A DNA stretch of 64,000 bases, taken from assembly GCA_000320545.1 (NCBI GenBank), contig ADNK01000067.1, positions 38,715 through 102,714 on the forward strand. The letters are read 5' to 3'. Of this stretch, positions 23,873 to 36,252 are shown in pieces. Under the pieces are notes generated by a model that was given only the letters and a program-made list of their open reading frames with translations, was not told the DNA's origin and made no database searches. Numbering within the stretch: the stretch's first letter is position 1; every line of letters starts with the position of its first letter. A program made the translations under genes and the position numbers. Source of the DNA: Bigelowiella natans CCMP2755. Its lineage: Eukaryota; Cercozoa; Chlorarachniophyceae.

Positions 23873-25477
23873 TTAAGATCCTCATCATATTCAAATACAG
23901 ATCAATATACGAATAGCTACTAACTAATAAGAACAAGCACATCAGCACCACTCACCATCACCATCGATTGGCAAATCATCATCAGGAGTCTCCGAGCCAA
24001 TGCCCGTCGCGGAGACCTTCACCTTCCAGGATGTGCCCCTGTCGTCGCAAAATGACGACGAAGGCACCATCGAAGCAGCAACTACAGAAGAACAACGGGT
24101 AGTAGTATCGCTGCATTATGATCTCTCGTGCATGTTACACAATCACTGAACAGTCTAAGAGAAGAGAGTCATGGAGAATAAAGGGAGGGGGAGGGGGGCG
24201 GGGAGGAGTGAAATGGCCAAAATAGTCTTCTTTCCATTCCTTCATTCCTTGCTCCTCTTCACACTGCAACCCTGGGAAGGTTCCCCTCCTCACTACATTT
24301 CTCCACTTTGCAGAGGATGATGAATCTTTCCAGCTTCGTTCGTCTAGACACCCTTGTTACTGTCGTGGACGCGGAAACCTTCCACAAGTACCAAATCATT
24401 GCGCAATAGGAGAATAGAATGCTTTGCCAGAGCAGGATTATCATCGGCCTCCTCATCATCTACCACAACAACGGCAGCGTGGACAAACAATTTAATAACG
24501 TTACTACTGCTACTATTATAAAAAGTATCACTGTCTTTGATAGTGCGGTGACGTCATCATCATCATCATCAGCATCATCATCGTCATCATCATCGTCATC
24601 ATCACTACTATGTAGGTACCTACCAAACCATCATCGTCATCATCAGCATCATCAGCGGCATTGCCTCAAGAAGCGCAACACCACGACGATACAACACAAC
24701 AGCACTGATCAACTCCTCTATGACAGACTAGAGTCTACGATGATCCCCCCCCCCCCCTCTCCTCGAAAAGACGCTGAATTCCGTCGCCACCAAGCAGCAC
24801 CAAGGCATGATGACGACGATTACAATAATGGCTACCGAAACCCTCCTCCTTCCAAACGACGGTAGGGATGATAGTGATAATAATGACTTTTAGATTGTAC
24901 ATGGACACGCGCCAACGTTTGAGTATTCCAGTCGGCTCATCCTCCTTTTCCATATTTTTCCTTGCTCCTTTGCGCTGGCCCCAATGCCCTCCTCTTCGTC
25001 AGGAAAAGGGAGGCAGAAAGAGAAGAAGGAGAAGCACATATCCGGGCAAAAACCCTTGGAATCAGCGAAGAAAAGCCCTCTTCTTTTTATCAGTTCTCCG
25101 CGACAAACGAGAGAAATAGCAGCAGCGACGGGAGGGCAATGCCACTGGACAAGCTAATAGTCCAACAGATTGAATTCGCGGATAAAATTCTCGTAAACAA
25201 GGTGCGTCAGTAAATGCTTTCAATATAGATATTGTAATAGTAGTCGTGGTGGTGGTGGTGGTGGTGGTGGTACTAGTAGTGGGAAAAGCAGAAGCGACTG
25301 CAGCGGCGGGTTAGCGTGCAAAAGAACCAAATCAAAGATGTACCACCTCTACTACCATCAGATCGATCGCGTAAACTCGACGGTATTGTCGCAGATATGT
25401 AACCAAGTCAGGGCTCTTAACCCTTCAGCCGATATCCACACGATACAACACGCTCAGGTACAAATAACAACAATATG

Positions 25478-25518
<41 letters not shown>

Positions 25519-25874
25519 TATTCAACAACTTTCTCTCCTCCTCCCCCTCTCCCTTCCCTTTCCTTCCTCCTTAGATCGATCCCTGTGCCGTCTTAAATAC
25601 CAGCGCATTTTCCTTCGATAAGGCCCTCACGTAAGCGCAGTTGTCACAATCGGGGCCTTGCTCATATTAGTGAGCTCTGTATTGCTATTGATGGATGCTG
25701 CTATTATTAGATACGGTGCTTGGCTCAGCACTCCTCGGAACGCTACGGTCATTGTGTGTGTGTGGGGGGGGGGGGGGGGGGGGATAGAAGGGACTGCGTG
25801 AATGTTAGTTGAGACTGGCTATAAGAGTATTTAGGACAAAGTTGCCTTTCGTCGTACGCAGACACACACACACG

Positions 25875-25912
<38 letters not shown>

Positions 25913-27348
25913 ACCCCTGGTACAATGTAGTCAGCTAAGCCTTTTGATGGATGCAAAACCACTCTAATTCTAACCCAAAGCATTGCTAACAACGACGTGG
26001 TGCTCGTTTGACTGTTGTTTATTCACGACCGTGGTCGTGGCACCCAGGCCGTGTCAGAGCTGGAAGAATACAACATTTCTGTTGTAAGATATGAGCGCTA
26101 TGTCCCATTCCACCCTGCCCGTTTCTACGAACGAATGGCCGCAGGGATTCAAGGGGTAATATGAGCATCATTTCATTATTTCTCCACAACTACCGTAACA
26201 CTCTTCGTATTCCTCCTCATCAAAGAGCTCTCTATGCTCTTTCTTCTTACGATAACGTATCGATACTTTCCTTAATCGCTTGATTCGATGTTGTAGGTGC
26301 TAAGGAGCAAAGGCGTCGTGTGGTTTGCCTCCTCGAATCGGCTCGCTGTGCAGTGGTCGCAGGTATTGCCCGCGGCTGTGCATGGGGCGTGTATGTGCGT
26401 GTGTGCTGGAAATGATGATGAAGATGATGATGATGACGACGATGAAACCGAATTGTGAGAGGGTATATGTGGAACAGATATCCTCCAGAAGTTAAAACTG
26501 ACAAATGCTTCCAACTTTGTTTTATTGTAGGCTGGTGGACAACAATTCTCGCTCAGTTCATCGGGGCCGTGGTAAGAAGAAGATACCCAAGACTCCCCCC
26601 TCCCTCCCTCCATCGTCCCCCTTTTCAGCTTGTATTCTGCCTGCCCCGTGATGACGCTTTGGCGGTGTTATTCAACGGGTTTTTAAAGCACTCCTCCAAG
26701 TCCTTACGTTCGTCCTTTTAACGACACGATGCAACATCGCAAATCTCTCAAAGAATAATCTTCCACCATATCGATAGGTTCGCCGAATCTGTGGAAAGCG
26801 AGCTGAAGGGAGTGGTTGTAGCTTTTCCCAACGAAATCCCTAATGCTTTTCACATCGAAAATATTATAAATCTTCTGAATATCTAAGATGATGAAATGAA
26901 ATAAGGCGATTCGTATTCCCCCCCCCTCCCCTTCCGGGGTATGCCCCTTTCTGTTTTGGGTTAGATCGAGCCATCGCTGATTGAAGAATTAGTCAAAAAG
27001 GAGTATAATTATTCAACAGGAGACCGAAGGTAGTGTAGGCTTGAGAGAGAGAGAATTCGGTTACATCATTACCTCACAAACAGCGTTGATCAAAACTGAT
27101 TTCTCAGGCAACAGCTGATGCTAATCGGCGTCAATCTGAACGAATCCAGCATTCACCAAGCCCTGGATGCGTGTTTGCTCAACGACACGGAAATGAATGG
27201 TGGGCCGCCAACATGGAGAAAGATGGAAATTGACGATGATCCTGTGACCCCATTGCTATTCCCTGCTGCTGCTGCTGCTGCTGCTGCTGAGAGCCCACAG
27301 CAGCCAGACGAACATGGCAATAACGACGTGCTGGAAGAAGCATTTTGA
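22501..27348 (+). CDS. CobW/ZNG1-type G3E GTPase metallochaperone
   Basis: GTP-dependent metal (zinc) chaperone of the COG0523 family. Exons: 22501-22800, 22851-23040, 23156-23334, 23520-23578, 23751-23797, 23986-24098, 24314-24387, 25003-25201, 25362-25457, 25575-25630, 26048-26155, 26297-26362, 26531-26571, 26778-26811, 26965-27029, 27108-27348. Marks in order: Walker A GFLGSGKTT (split by an intron), metal-binding GCICC, Walker B-like FDYILVESSG then EPMPVAETF, LDTLVTVVDAETF, the guanine-specificity segment EFADKILVNK, LNPSADI, and the C-terminal CobW domain YVPFHPARFYER, LRSKGVVWFAS, GDRRQQLMLIGVNLNE. An insertion rich in Lys/Glu (KREAEREEGE) precedes NK. The junction between 25630 and 26048 does not close in frame, so one small exon is missing. 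A run of eight Ala comes from a GCT repeat in the last exon. The start could lie further upstream. Confidence 0.9.
23056..23096 (+). repeat. (ATG)n in CobW intron
   Basis: Trinucleotide run in the intron that splits the Walker A codon. Companions in the same gene: (GCT)n 23437-23470, (CT)n 23655-23692, (CTC)n/(ATC)n 23820-23872. Confidence 0.95.
25478..25512 (+). repeat. (AT)n in CobW intron
   Basis: AT dinucleotide run. Confidence 0.95.
25764..25785 (+). repeat. Poly-G tract followed by (GA)n
   Basis: Near-perfect G run; a (GA)n run follows at 25876-25910. Both lie in the unresolved CobW interval 25631-26047. Confidence 0.9.
27262..27291 (+). repeat. (GCT)n in coding sequence (poly-Ala)
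   Basis: Exonic GCT repeat giving eight or so Ala near the CobW C terminus; the only long triplet run in this window that is clearly translated. Confidence 0.85.
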
Positions 27349-27952
27349 CAGATACGTTGATCTAAGTCACATATGGTGTGTGTGTATATACGGGGTAATG
27401 ATAGACACAGTGGTACAATGTACACATGAGCGCGTCAATTTGTGTCGTAAACATGTATGCGTATGCTAGTGCTACATCCATTTCATGTGCAATGGTGCAT
27501 CGCTAGATCGACACCGTGTTTATGTCGCCCAACACCATCTATGCATAGAGCACGTTGCACACGTAGACGACGCTTATTGTCACGCACGTCAATCTGGCTA
27601 GCTAGCTAGCTGGGCGCAGCGTAACTCATGCGTACTGTAACTCAGTGCTCAGAGTTTTCCGCTTTACAGCGAATATTCTTTTGATCGAACACTCTGGAAT
27701 GTCTAGATGTGCGTGCTCACAGATTTGATATCACAGACAACGTGTTATTGATGCACGTTTGCAATGCCTAGATGCACATAGCACACCAAGCTCATCACAC
27801 ATCGAAAATTTGTTTGCGGCGAGCTCAGTGATGTCGCTTCAACGCAACTCAATTGCATCTATACCAGGATCGGAATCTAGTCCTAGAAGGCAATTTGGAC
27901 GAGCACCCAGGCTGCATTGCTTGAAACCATCCCCGTAATAACGCATCCATCA
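27349..27952. other. Convergent 3' spacer, TGCATG/CTAG-rich
   Basis: Between the ends of CobW (+) and the NO66-like gene (-). Contains ATGTCTAGATGTGCGTGC, ATGCCTAGATGCACATAGC and GGCTAGCTAGCTAGCTGG. No gene supported. Confidence 0.5.
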
Positions 27953-29713
27953 TCATTCATCATTAGCGACCATGACGATGCCAGCACGGAAAAGGCTTCT
28001 AACAAGATCAACCTGCGGCAGTTTTAAAGCCCATCAGCACAAAGAATTAGATGGACGCCTCGAGGAGATCTTGATACCTGATCGGGAGGGGAAATATCGG
28101 GCAGATGTTCTACGCAAACGGCCTTGGGATACGCATTGAATATTGCATCTACGGCAGGTCCGAACCTGTAATGTTAGTTCAACAATGGTAGCTCCATAGA
28201 ATGAAAGCTTTGACTACGACGAGGGTGAGGTGGGCAAGAATGACAATAATTCTAGCCTTTTACAAATAAAATAAAATAAAATGGATTATTATCCCTAACA
28301 CCTTGGATGCAACTCGATAGTTTCTGAGTCGTCTCCAAGGCCTCCACGCGAGTTGGACAAGCAATGCACCACCCTGGTTGACGACCAGCGCGATTATTAT
28401 TCAATTTAAGCACAAAATACCATTCGAGAAACAGTGCAGACAATGTGCGTTCTTGTAGCTATTTCTGCATATCTGTGTTGCTACTGTAGTCCCCCTCTCT
28501 TATTACCTGATACAATCTTCACCAAGTACATACCTTCCCACGTTCTCCGCTGCATTGACGAATTCACGAATTCATGATGATGATATTTCGCTCATGTATG
28601 CACTTCTAGGACACATCCTTCCTCGACGCAATGTGCGTGCATTTTAAGATTAAAACAAACCGTCGATTGCCATTACAACAACAACAACACTGGTACTACC
28701 ACTACCACTAAAACTATCTACCTGTGAGCTTGACCCAGTCTCTCTTGCCTGGGATGCTATTCGCTGCTCCTGCTTCTTCCGCCGGCATTGATGGTAATGA
28801 CTCTGCGACAACATTTCGAGAAATAGTGGGGATGCGTCTTAGCATACACGCAAGCGAATGTGGCCTGATGTTCTTTCTCACCAGCCCTTCAAAACCAAAG
28901 TGCCCCCTCCCTTTTTTGTTTACCACGATGTCCACGAGATTCGCTCCCATCTCCCTGAAGTGTCAGCTTCGGCTGTAAGGATCTCTTCATTTGAGAGCGC
29001 GATAGGAATGGCCTCACACGGTAGCGGAGATGATCGATAGCAAACTGGCAGCCGATATTTCAAAGACAACAAAAAAGACAGCAGCCCTTTCAGATGAGAG
29101 AATCAGGTTGAATAGCTCAACTCATACCATGTGCTGTTTGTTGTACTTAAATTGGCAATATTTACAAAAAGAGACTGTCAAAGGCTACATAAAAGGGCAA
29201 AACAACAGCTTCTCCCAAATACAACACACTGCTTACTAAACCAGTCAATTCCCCAATCTCTCACCTCATCTGCTGCCGCATCTAGAGGCACGAATCCTGA
29301 GTTGAAAGCAAGCGTTCATTGTCATTCATTCTCATGATTGATTGCCATCTTCATTCACTACTAAGAGCATGCTGTGCAGCATAGAATGGCGGATCCATAA
29401 TGCCAGAGCAACATCTTAGTCCGACCGAACATGACCTTTTGCGACGAGTCTCTCAAGCATATCCAATGCTTTCTTGGTGAAATTCTTCCTTCTGAGAGGG
29501 AGACAGAAGAAGTAAGTAGCGACTGGTTTTGTTGTATCGTTCGAGAGAAAAAGTGCTGATTTGAGTGATAGTCATCATCATCAACGCATCAAGGCCCAGC
29601 AGTTTTCGTGATTCGTCCTTGTTTACCTCTCATCATTGCCATTTCCTATATGCTGAAATCCCATATACGAAGTCCAACCTTTGCAAATATGGCACGCACG
29701 ACATAAAAATACA

Positions 29714-29766
<53 letters not shown>

Positions 29767-29782
29767 GCAAAAACACACACAG

Positions 29783-29825
<43 letters not shown>

Positions 29826-29986
29826 CGCGCGCGCGGGCACGCGCACACAGAACGGATGAGGAAAGAGCATCATAATCTTACCACCATATTCACTACTTTC
29901 TGCGTGTCTCATGCGTGTTTTTTTTTTTACCCAAAGGAAGAGTTTTCCTAAATTCTTCATCTTGAACGGCCATATCCACAGCTCTG

Positions 29987-30032
<46 letters not shown>

Positions 30033-30224
30033 TGATAATGTAATATATTTATACTATGTACCTTGGAAGGACAACAGCTAGATAGTCAGCCCACGTATGA
30101 TGCTTTTGTAGATTGCGATTTAGAAAGAGATTCAACTGTTGTGGGACTACATGCTTACGCGCTTACGCGCTTACGCGCTGGCAATTGACATGTATATGCT
30201 GATGAATGTGCGAGTAGTATATAA

Positions 30225-30260
<36 letters not shown>

Positions 30261-31463
30261 CATATGTGGGTATGAGCCATCACCCGCAATAATTGTAATA
30301 ATAGACAAAATGATGGCGACCTGATTCGTGGAAAGATGCACATGGCATGATGTTGCGTCCTGCGTGTTTTCAGCGAAGTATATCCAGCCTGATAGGAAGA
30401 GCAGGAAGGGATGGGGGGGGGGGGGGGGGGGGGGAGGAGAAGGTAGATGTATTTATTATCATCATTATATTGCCTCGCAGAGTATACCGAATGTACACAT
30501 AAAAAACCGTGCTCGTAGCCGTCGAGAGTTGTGTTTTTCTTGTGTTGTGTAGGTTTCATCTTTTCTCTTGTCTATGAACATGCTGTGTGATGATTTACTT
30601 GCAGATAAGATACTGTAGTAAAATCAACACAAAACAAGGTCCGCCCCACCTCGCCTCTCCCCCTCCCCCTTCTCTGCTAATCTCTCACAGAGTGCATGGA
30701 GAGAACCTACCTCTCGGTATGTATAGCATATCGCCAGCCGATAACACCTGATAAGCAGTGCTATAGTGTGACAACGCTATTAACTACTACTACTACTACT
30801 ACTAATAATAATAATAATAACAATAATATTACTACTAAAATGACGACGGTATTTATTGCTCTGCTGCTAGCACCACATGATTTCTGCTTCATATTCAGCA
30901 AGGCACACGTACTTATGTGATGTGACTTTGAATGTCGCTCATTCATCATCCCTGCCCCCCTCCCCCCTTCTCCCTCTCCTCCTCTAAATGATAATAAAAT
31001 AATTACCTTATCTATAAAGGGGGGGCTTGGAAGATGCTCAAGAGGGATATCAGGCCTGAAACATTAACGCTCGTTAGCTGCTAAGCTAGAAATGATGGGA
31101 TCAAGTCAAAATAAATAATCGATAGTAGAGGCAGGTGGCTATACATCTCTCGCCTATTTCTCTAATCCCTGATACGACAGGGTTCGTGTAGATTTTGTCT
31201 TAGAACCAACATCGGCAGTCAAATCTGCGCTGCGACAACGTAGTTGCACGACGATTCCACGTCTCACATCATACAGAGCAAGCGGCCATCAGAACTCAGG
31301 ATATCAAAAGAAGCGGCAGCTACAACGACAACAATAATAGCAACAACAACCCGGGATCTAAAGGCAGCACCCCGCCATCCAAAGGCTTAAACACACGCCA
31401 TCGCATACTTCCATTTGCCTAAATAACGGGAGAGGAATGAGGTTTGAAAGTAGTAAAAACCCT

Positions 31464-31515
<52 letters not shown>

Positions 31516-33159
31516 TAATATCAAACGTGCGTAGGTCGCTTGGGATGAAGAACTCGCTAACACTACGCATTTACCATCAGAACGAAGTTGTCCACATCGT
31601 TCGCGTGCGGCGCATATCCTAAATACACGTCATGCACGTGAGAAGATGAGAGTCACGCGTCTTTCTGCTTGGCAGCTCGATCAGTGAATTACGCGTGCAC
31701 GATGCAAGCGCAACATCAATGAAGGCAAGAGAATATCAATAGCACGCAAAGCATCGAAGAGAGCCGTAACCTGAAGGCCTTCTGCCCGGTGTGATATAGA
31801 CATTGCAACCGCACGTCACACCAAAGAAAGAATCCTAATGGTATGTTACCGTTGGTACAAAGCTTTTTTTATATGATCGAGTACCCATCTTCTCGCCCCT
31901 CCTTCTCACTATCACTGCCATCGTCATCGTCATCATCATCGTAGTCAAAACAACTAATTGCTCGCAGAGGAAAGATGCCACGATCTCTCTATATCAATTG
32001 CTAAGGAGGAGATAGGAATACCAGTAAGGCCACCATTTTCCACGTAGTCTCTTCCCATTCAAATGGCCGATTTAACCGAATACTTGCGCCTGCATGCAGT
32101 GCGTAATTGCGTTAAAAACTCGGTTTCAGACTGAGCGTGAAGGCACTGCGTAAACGAGCATGATCGCACAGATTATTAGCGTGGAAAATAGCTGAATTCG
32201 GAACGATAGAACGAGGAATAGGCGCAAATATATAGGAAGCTTCGGCAATTCACCATGAAAAACGAATATAGTATTAATAAGATGCATTAAACGTCGTTGC
32301 GTATCAAGATCGCCACCACCATTACCATTTCTCATGAATTTGAGAATTTCATTCCTATTCGCCGTGTTATTGTGCGGATTCAAGAATTTCGTTCTGAAGA
32401 TAGGAGTAAACCAGCGCGGGAGGCAAGGGATGAAAATAGAAAAAGCCTTCCTTCTTTCATAAAACAATGGATTATATCGCTTACCCGTTGTTGAATTCAG
32501 TGACGTCGATATCGTACGCGTACCTCAAGGTACTAATTTTGTCCCGGAGGATTTCCTCTGAGCGTTTGTATGTGTTGCAGGAGCAGGCGGAGAGTAGCAA
32601 AAGAATGAGTAGGAAATCAGTAAGTTCGGCCAGGCGTAAGCTGGATCTATACTTGTCAATTATTCTTAACACAAGTATGGTTTGCGACCGAAGTGCTCAA
32701 GCTGGAACCATCCTTGGTAGTAGGAGGAATGGCCTCTCGCGATAACTCTGGGCTCCTTATCCAGGTGTTTCTTGACGAATTCCTGTTTCGAGAATTAGAG
32801 TAGAATCTGTGACGTGCGACGAGAAAATAGAGGGGGGCATGTTATTTAACACATCTGCGAACATCTCTACAGCAACAAGTTTATCAAACACATCTGCTTA
32901 CATCTATAGCAGCAGGGAATATAAGCCATTGGAAAAACTCTCTTGCTTGTTCTCCACTGTGCTTGAACACGAAATGCCTAATCATTTGTTCCTTAAATCA
33001 GAACGCTGTACTTCTACTTGATTCATTGCATTGACGCTGATCTTTGGCATCAAGAAGTTACTTATTTGCAGCGATCCCATGCCCATCTAGCGTCCTCACA
33101 GCATCTAGGTTTTGAAGCTGAGTCGTAGGAATAAGGCGCGGCAGAGCTTCCATGAGCAT
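27953..33159 (-). CDS. NO66/RIOX-like JmjC-domain protein
   Basis: Matches ribosomal oxygenases (NO66, MINA53), which hydroxylate ribosomal proteins in nucleus/nucleolus. Evidence in order (minus strand): N-terminal LPRLIPTTQLQNLD (33159-33062); KKHLDKEPRVIARGHSSYYQ and GWFQLEHF (32782-32673), matching the EYWEKKPLLI motif; LRYAYDIDVTEFNNG (near 32490-32550); ASIRLNRP (near 32060); GYAPHANDVDNFVLM (31618-31575), the iron-site exon; MRWRVFKPL (near 31400); SCHVHLSTNQ (near 30320) carrying the distal His; LPRAVDMAVQDEEFRKTLP; then the winged-helix part ALDMLERLVAKGFVPLDAAADE, shown here as key residues ALDML and LDAAADE; 28549-28534, a 16-base exon; VVHCLSNSRGG (28373-28302); 28165-28078; terminal 28012-27953. 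Several central joins and the 5' end are unresolved, so exon limits between are approximate. The HxD iron motif reads H-A-N (see finding). Confidence 0.72.
29717..29830 (+). repeat. (CT)n followed by (CA)n and (CG)n
   Basis: Compound microsatellite in an NO66-like intron; ends in alternating CGCGCGCGCG. Confidence 0.95.
29988..30030 (+). repeat. (AT)n
   Basis: AT run in NO66-like intron; another lies at 30227-30256. Confidence 0.95.
30412..30435 (+). repeat. Poly-G tract
   Basis: About 22 consecutive G on the plus strand (C on the transcribed sense of the minus gene). Confidence 0.9.
31468..31513 (+). repeat. (AT)n
   Basis: AT run next to the iron-site exon of the NO66-like gene. Confidence 0.95.
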
Positions 33160-34123
33160 CTGGGTTAGGTTGGCCAGAAATAAATGTTAAATTGGCGAAG
33201 GTGTGGGTTCCAACACGCGTGTGTTGTGTATTTGTACATGTTGTCTGTACGTTTACGTTTGTGTGTGTGTGTGCGGGCGCGCGCGCACATATTTTCGAAT
33301 TGTTCTTGTTCAGGGGTCTTACAGAATCAAATCCGCTGCGAGCATCATCTGCAGACGAATTTTCACCATCTGTTTCCGGCGGGCAGCCCCCCCCCTGGGT
33401 CTCCCTGGAGCTCTCCTGGCGAGGAGGTCTATATTGTAGTGCATTATCGCAATGGTTATCACCAGGTCATACGGCTGTTTGTACGTCACGGAAACCACCT
33501 GCCGGTTAGTTTGCCTTTCTTTCCCGTCCACTGCAGAGGCCTCTTCTTCTTTCGGGATATGCCCCTCCCCAGGAAGTGTGAGCGGTGCTCGATTCGCCTC
33601 CCCATTTGCATAGCCTGGTCGACATGTACCACCGACTTCGCATCCTGTCTTCTCAAAAACGCAACAGTTGAGAGAACCAGGAAAGCGGTTGTAATTCGTG
33701 TCGCGAGGAGAGGCCGCTCCGGGCGCGGGAAGGGGTTAGGGTTCGGAAGCGCATCGTCATCCATTCTTTGGCATTTCTATTGTTCTCTCTTTGAATCCTT
33801 TTAGACTAAAAATTAAGCCGATTTTGACCAGAAGATAATCATCGAATCTAAGAATATCGGAATCAAGCTTCATTATTGGGTGCGACAACCAAAATAACTC
33901 ATTTTTTGATATAAATGTTAATTACTATTTTAGGATAAAATGACCTGTATTTATCGCCTACGTCAAATACCTTTTTTCGAATAAAATTTCAGTAAACATA
34001 GTGCAATCGAGAACTAAGTGTTGTTTGAGAGCTAATTGGTGCTGCTTGCTGCACGGTTGGAAGTTGATCCCCTCGCTTCTCGATTGGCTGCTCAAAAGCC
34101 AGAAATCTGGGCTGCAGTTCAAG
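33160..34123. other. Upstream interval of NO66-like gene; possible 5' exons
   Basis: A minus-strand frame is open from about 33690 to 33320, with a Cys-bearing part (KTGCEVGGTCRPGYANGEA) followed by YDLVITIAIMHYNIDLL. It could hold the first exon(s) of the NO66-like gene, but no join could be closed. 33800-34123 is the divergent promoter toward the next gene. Confidence 0.3.
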
Positions 34124-36252
34124 ATGGCGATGTCTACGAGGTGAAGAAACATACGAACATACGAAGTCTGTGTTGAGTGTTGAGTTGGGGGCGCATAAGA
34201 TTTACTTATGGTGTCGCAGTCAAATGGCGTACGTCTTCAAAGATTTTGTTGCTCGATCGGATGTAGAGGCTGCCACCATCAGATACAGGTCTTAATTGTA
34301 CGGACACAATTGACTTTAATGTCTGCTGAGTTGTGAGTTCATCAGGGGTAATGTCGAAAAATGCTTTGAGGATCTGATCAAGCTCATCCCCAAAGACAAA
34401 CGTTCGAAGTACATGTGCGATAAGATGTGGGGTCGATTGAAGCAGTATTGGAGGGTTTGCAAATCAATTTGAGGTGCCATGAGAAATTCTTATCACAATA
34501 TCGATAGGTGAGAATCCCTGCTCTGAGCATTCAAGAGGCTCCAAGGTATCAGTAGTAAAGAGTGTTGATAGTGTTGATGTGCTGAACAATGAAGTTGAAT
34601 AATGGTTTGTTACATAGCAATTCGATAACTGTGAGCAGCATCGGCACCCTCCGCAAATATCAGTAAATTCGAATTTGCTATTTGCTTGATAATATAAAGG
34701 ATAAAGGCATGATAACATGATATTCTCTCCTTCAGGTACGTTAGAGCAATAGGGACTGCGGAGATCAAAGCAGGCAAGATCTGGGTGAAGCATAGCGCAG
34801 GCTGGTCACTAGCGACCAGGAAAGGAGAGGTAAAAATGGTGTGAATTTTGAATAGTGACAAGAAATCGAAGTATCACTTTTAAGGTATTTATGAAGAGAG
34901 CCACCAAGCCGTACGCATTGATAGATGTTGAAAAGTGGTTGGTAAGAAAGGCAGAGCGTGTTACGGAAACTGAAGGAAAGAGTAAGGTTCTTATATTTCA
35001 TAAACTTGTATGGATCCAAGCTTACCTTTTGAACACAGAACACCTCAAGTGCGTCTCCGAGGGAGAGGGAGAAGAAAACCCAAAGAGAGTCTTCGAAATC
35101 GAGGTCAAAAACTAAGAGTAGAAGCCCTGCAAGAAAAAGCCATCGAAAGGTCAGATTCGCACCCTTTTTTGAGTAATGAGGGATTTGATTTTGTTTTGAG
35201 TACTGATTTATTTTCCTAAAACTCAGAAGTCTACCAAAGTTCCATCTAAAGAATCTGCCAAAGTTAGATCTTATGCTTTCTATTCTTGTTGAGTTCGTTC
35301 ACTACTTCACTACAGATTTTATCAACCTTTTTAGCAAGCTAAGAATGATCCTTTTGTTGAGGCTGCGAAGGTTTTATAATCATGCTGAATAAATGGCACT
35401 AATTGATAGACCTTATTTACAATTAAGCGCACGAATGAGAACCCAGCCTCGGATCCATTCGTCAAAGCCGCTCAACAAGGACAATCATCGGATCCATTTG
35501 TTAAAGCTGCTCAGAAAGGATCAAGATCAGATCCATTCACAAAGGCTGCTCAACAAAGCTCGACTGCTTCTCAGGCATTATAACATTACTATCGAGATGC
35601 TGTCACTGACCTTCATTCCTCATATCATTCTTTATTTAGGGTCAGCAAGCTACCCGCAAAAATAAAATGGAGCTCTTCCGCTATTCGGATCCCTCGCAGG
35701 ATAGGCCATATGGAGACATTAATGACCTAGCTTCTGCGTTCTCTCCCACAAATAAATCGGGGAGGCATGGCCAAATTCAACAGCAGAAGAGCTTCGATAT
35801 TCTTACTGATCTGGTTTGTTTTTAGATAATTTTCATAAACGCTATCAACTTTATTGCGTCTGATTCTGTTACTTTTATCTGTAGATGGCAGAAGATGGTG
35901 CAAATGATAGTGCACCTGAGGAGGAGACAATTGAAAGAATTTCTGAAGCTAAAGTCTTAGAAATTTTATGATTAGCAATTGTTTCAGATGCACATAAATG
36001 AATAATGTAATCTTCAAAGATAATTTTTAATTTTCAAATGGCAGAGCAATAAGACACCAGCTGGTTGGATTGGAAAGAATTTGATCAATTTTGAGGACGT
36101 TACAGCCGCTCTTCCAAAGGCAATTCTATATCAAACCAAATTTTATGTGCACATACTAAGGTGTTCTATACTTGAAGGAGGAACCAAAGAAAGTCACGAT
36201 GGCCGAACTGCAAGGAGAGACAGTCAATGTGAATGTCGGACGACGATTTTGA
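34124..36252 (+). CDS. Clathrin-adaptor-like protein with DPF repeats and LINFE motif
   Basis: Exons: 34124-34140 (17 bases, start), 34220-34288, 34346-34454, a middle part near 34736-34830 and 34885-34986 whose join is unresolved, an RS-rich exon near 35050-35149 (RESSKSRSKTKSRSPARK), 35227-35260, 35335-35370, 35428-35574, 35640-35813, 35885-35953, 36045-36119, 36178-36252. The C-terminal half repeats a unit DPFVKAAQ: NDPFVEAAK, SDPFVKAAQQG, SDPFVKAAQKG, SDPFTKAAQQ. DPF peptides bind the appendage of adaptor AP-2 and LINFE (exon 36045-36119) fits the clathrin box L-phi-x-phi-[DE]. The N-terminal helical part (FVARSDVEAATIRYRG, LKQYWRYVRAIGTAE) could be a divergent ENTH/ANTH-like fold; that is inference. 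Two introns appear to use GC donors. About 400 residues. Confidence 0.5.

Noticed and set aside
33184-33804. 206-codon plus-strand frame
   Set aside because: Starts in a GT repeat, no domain, and the opposite strand is open over the same part; not supported as a gene.
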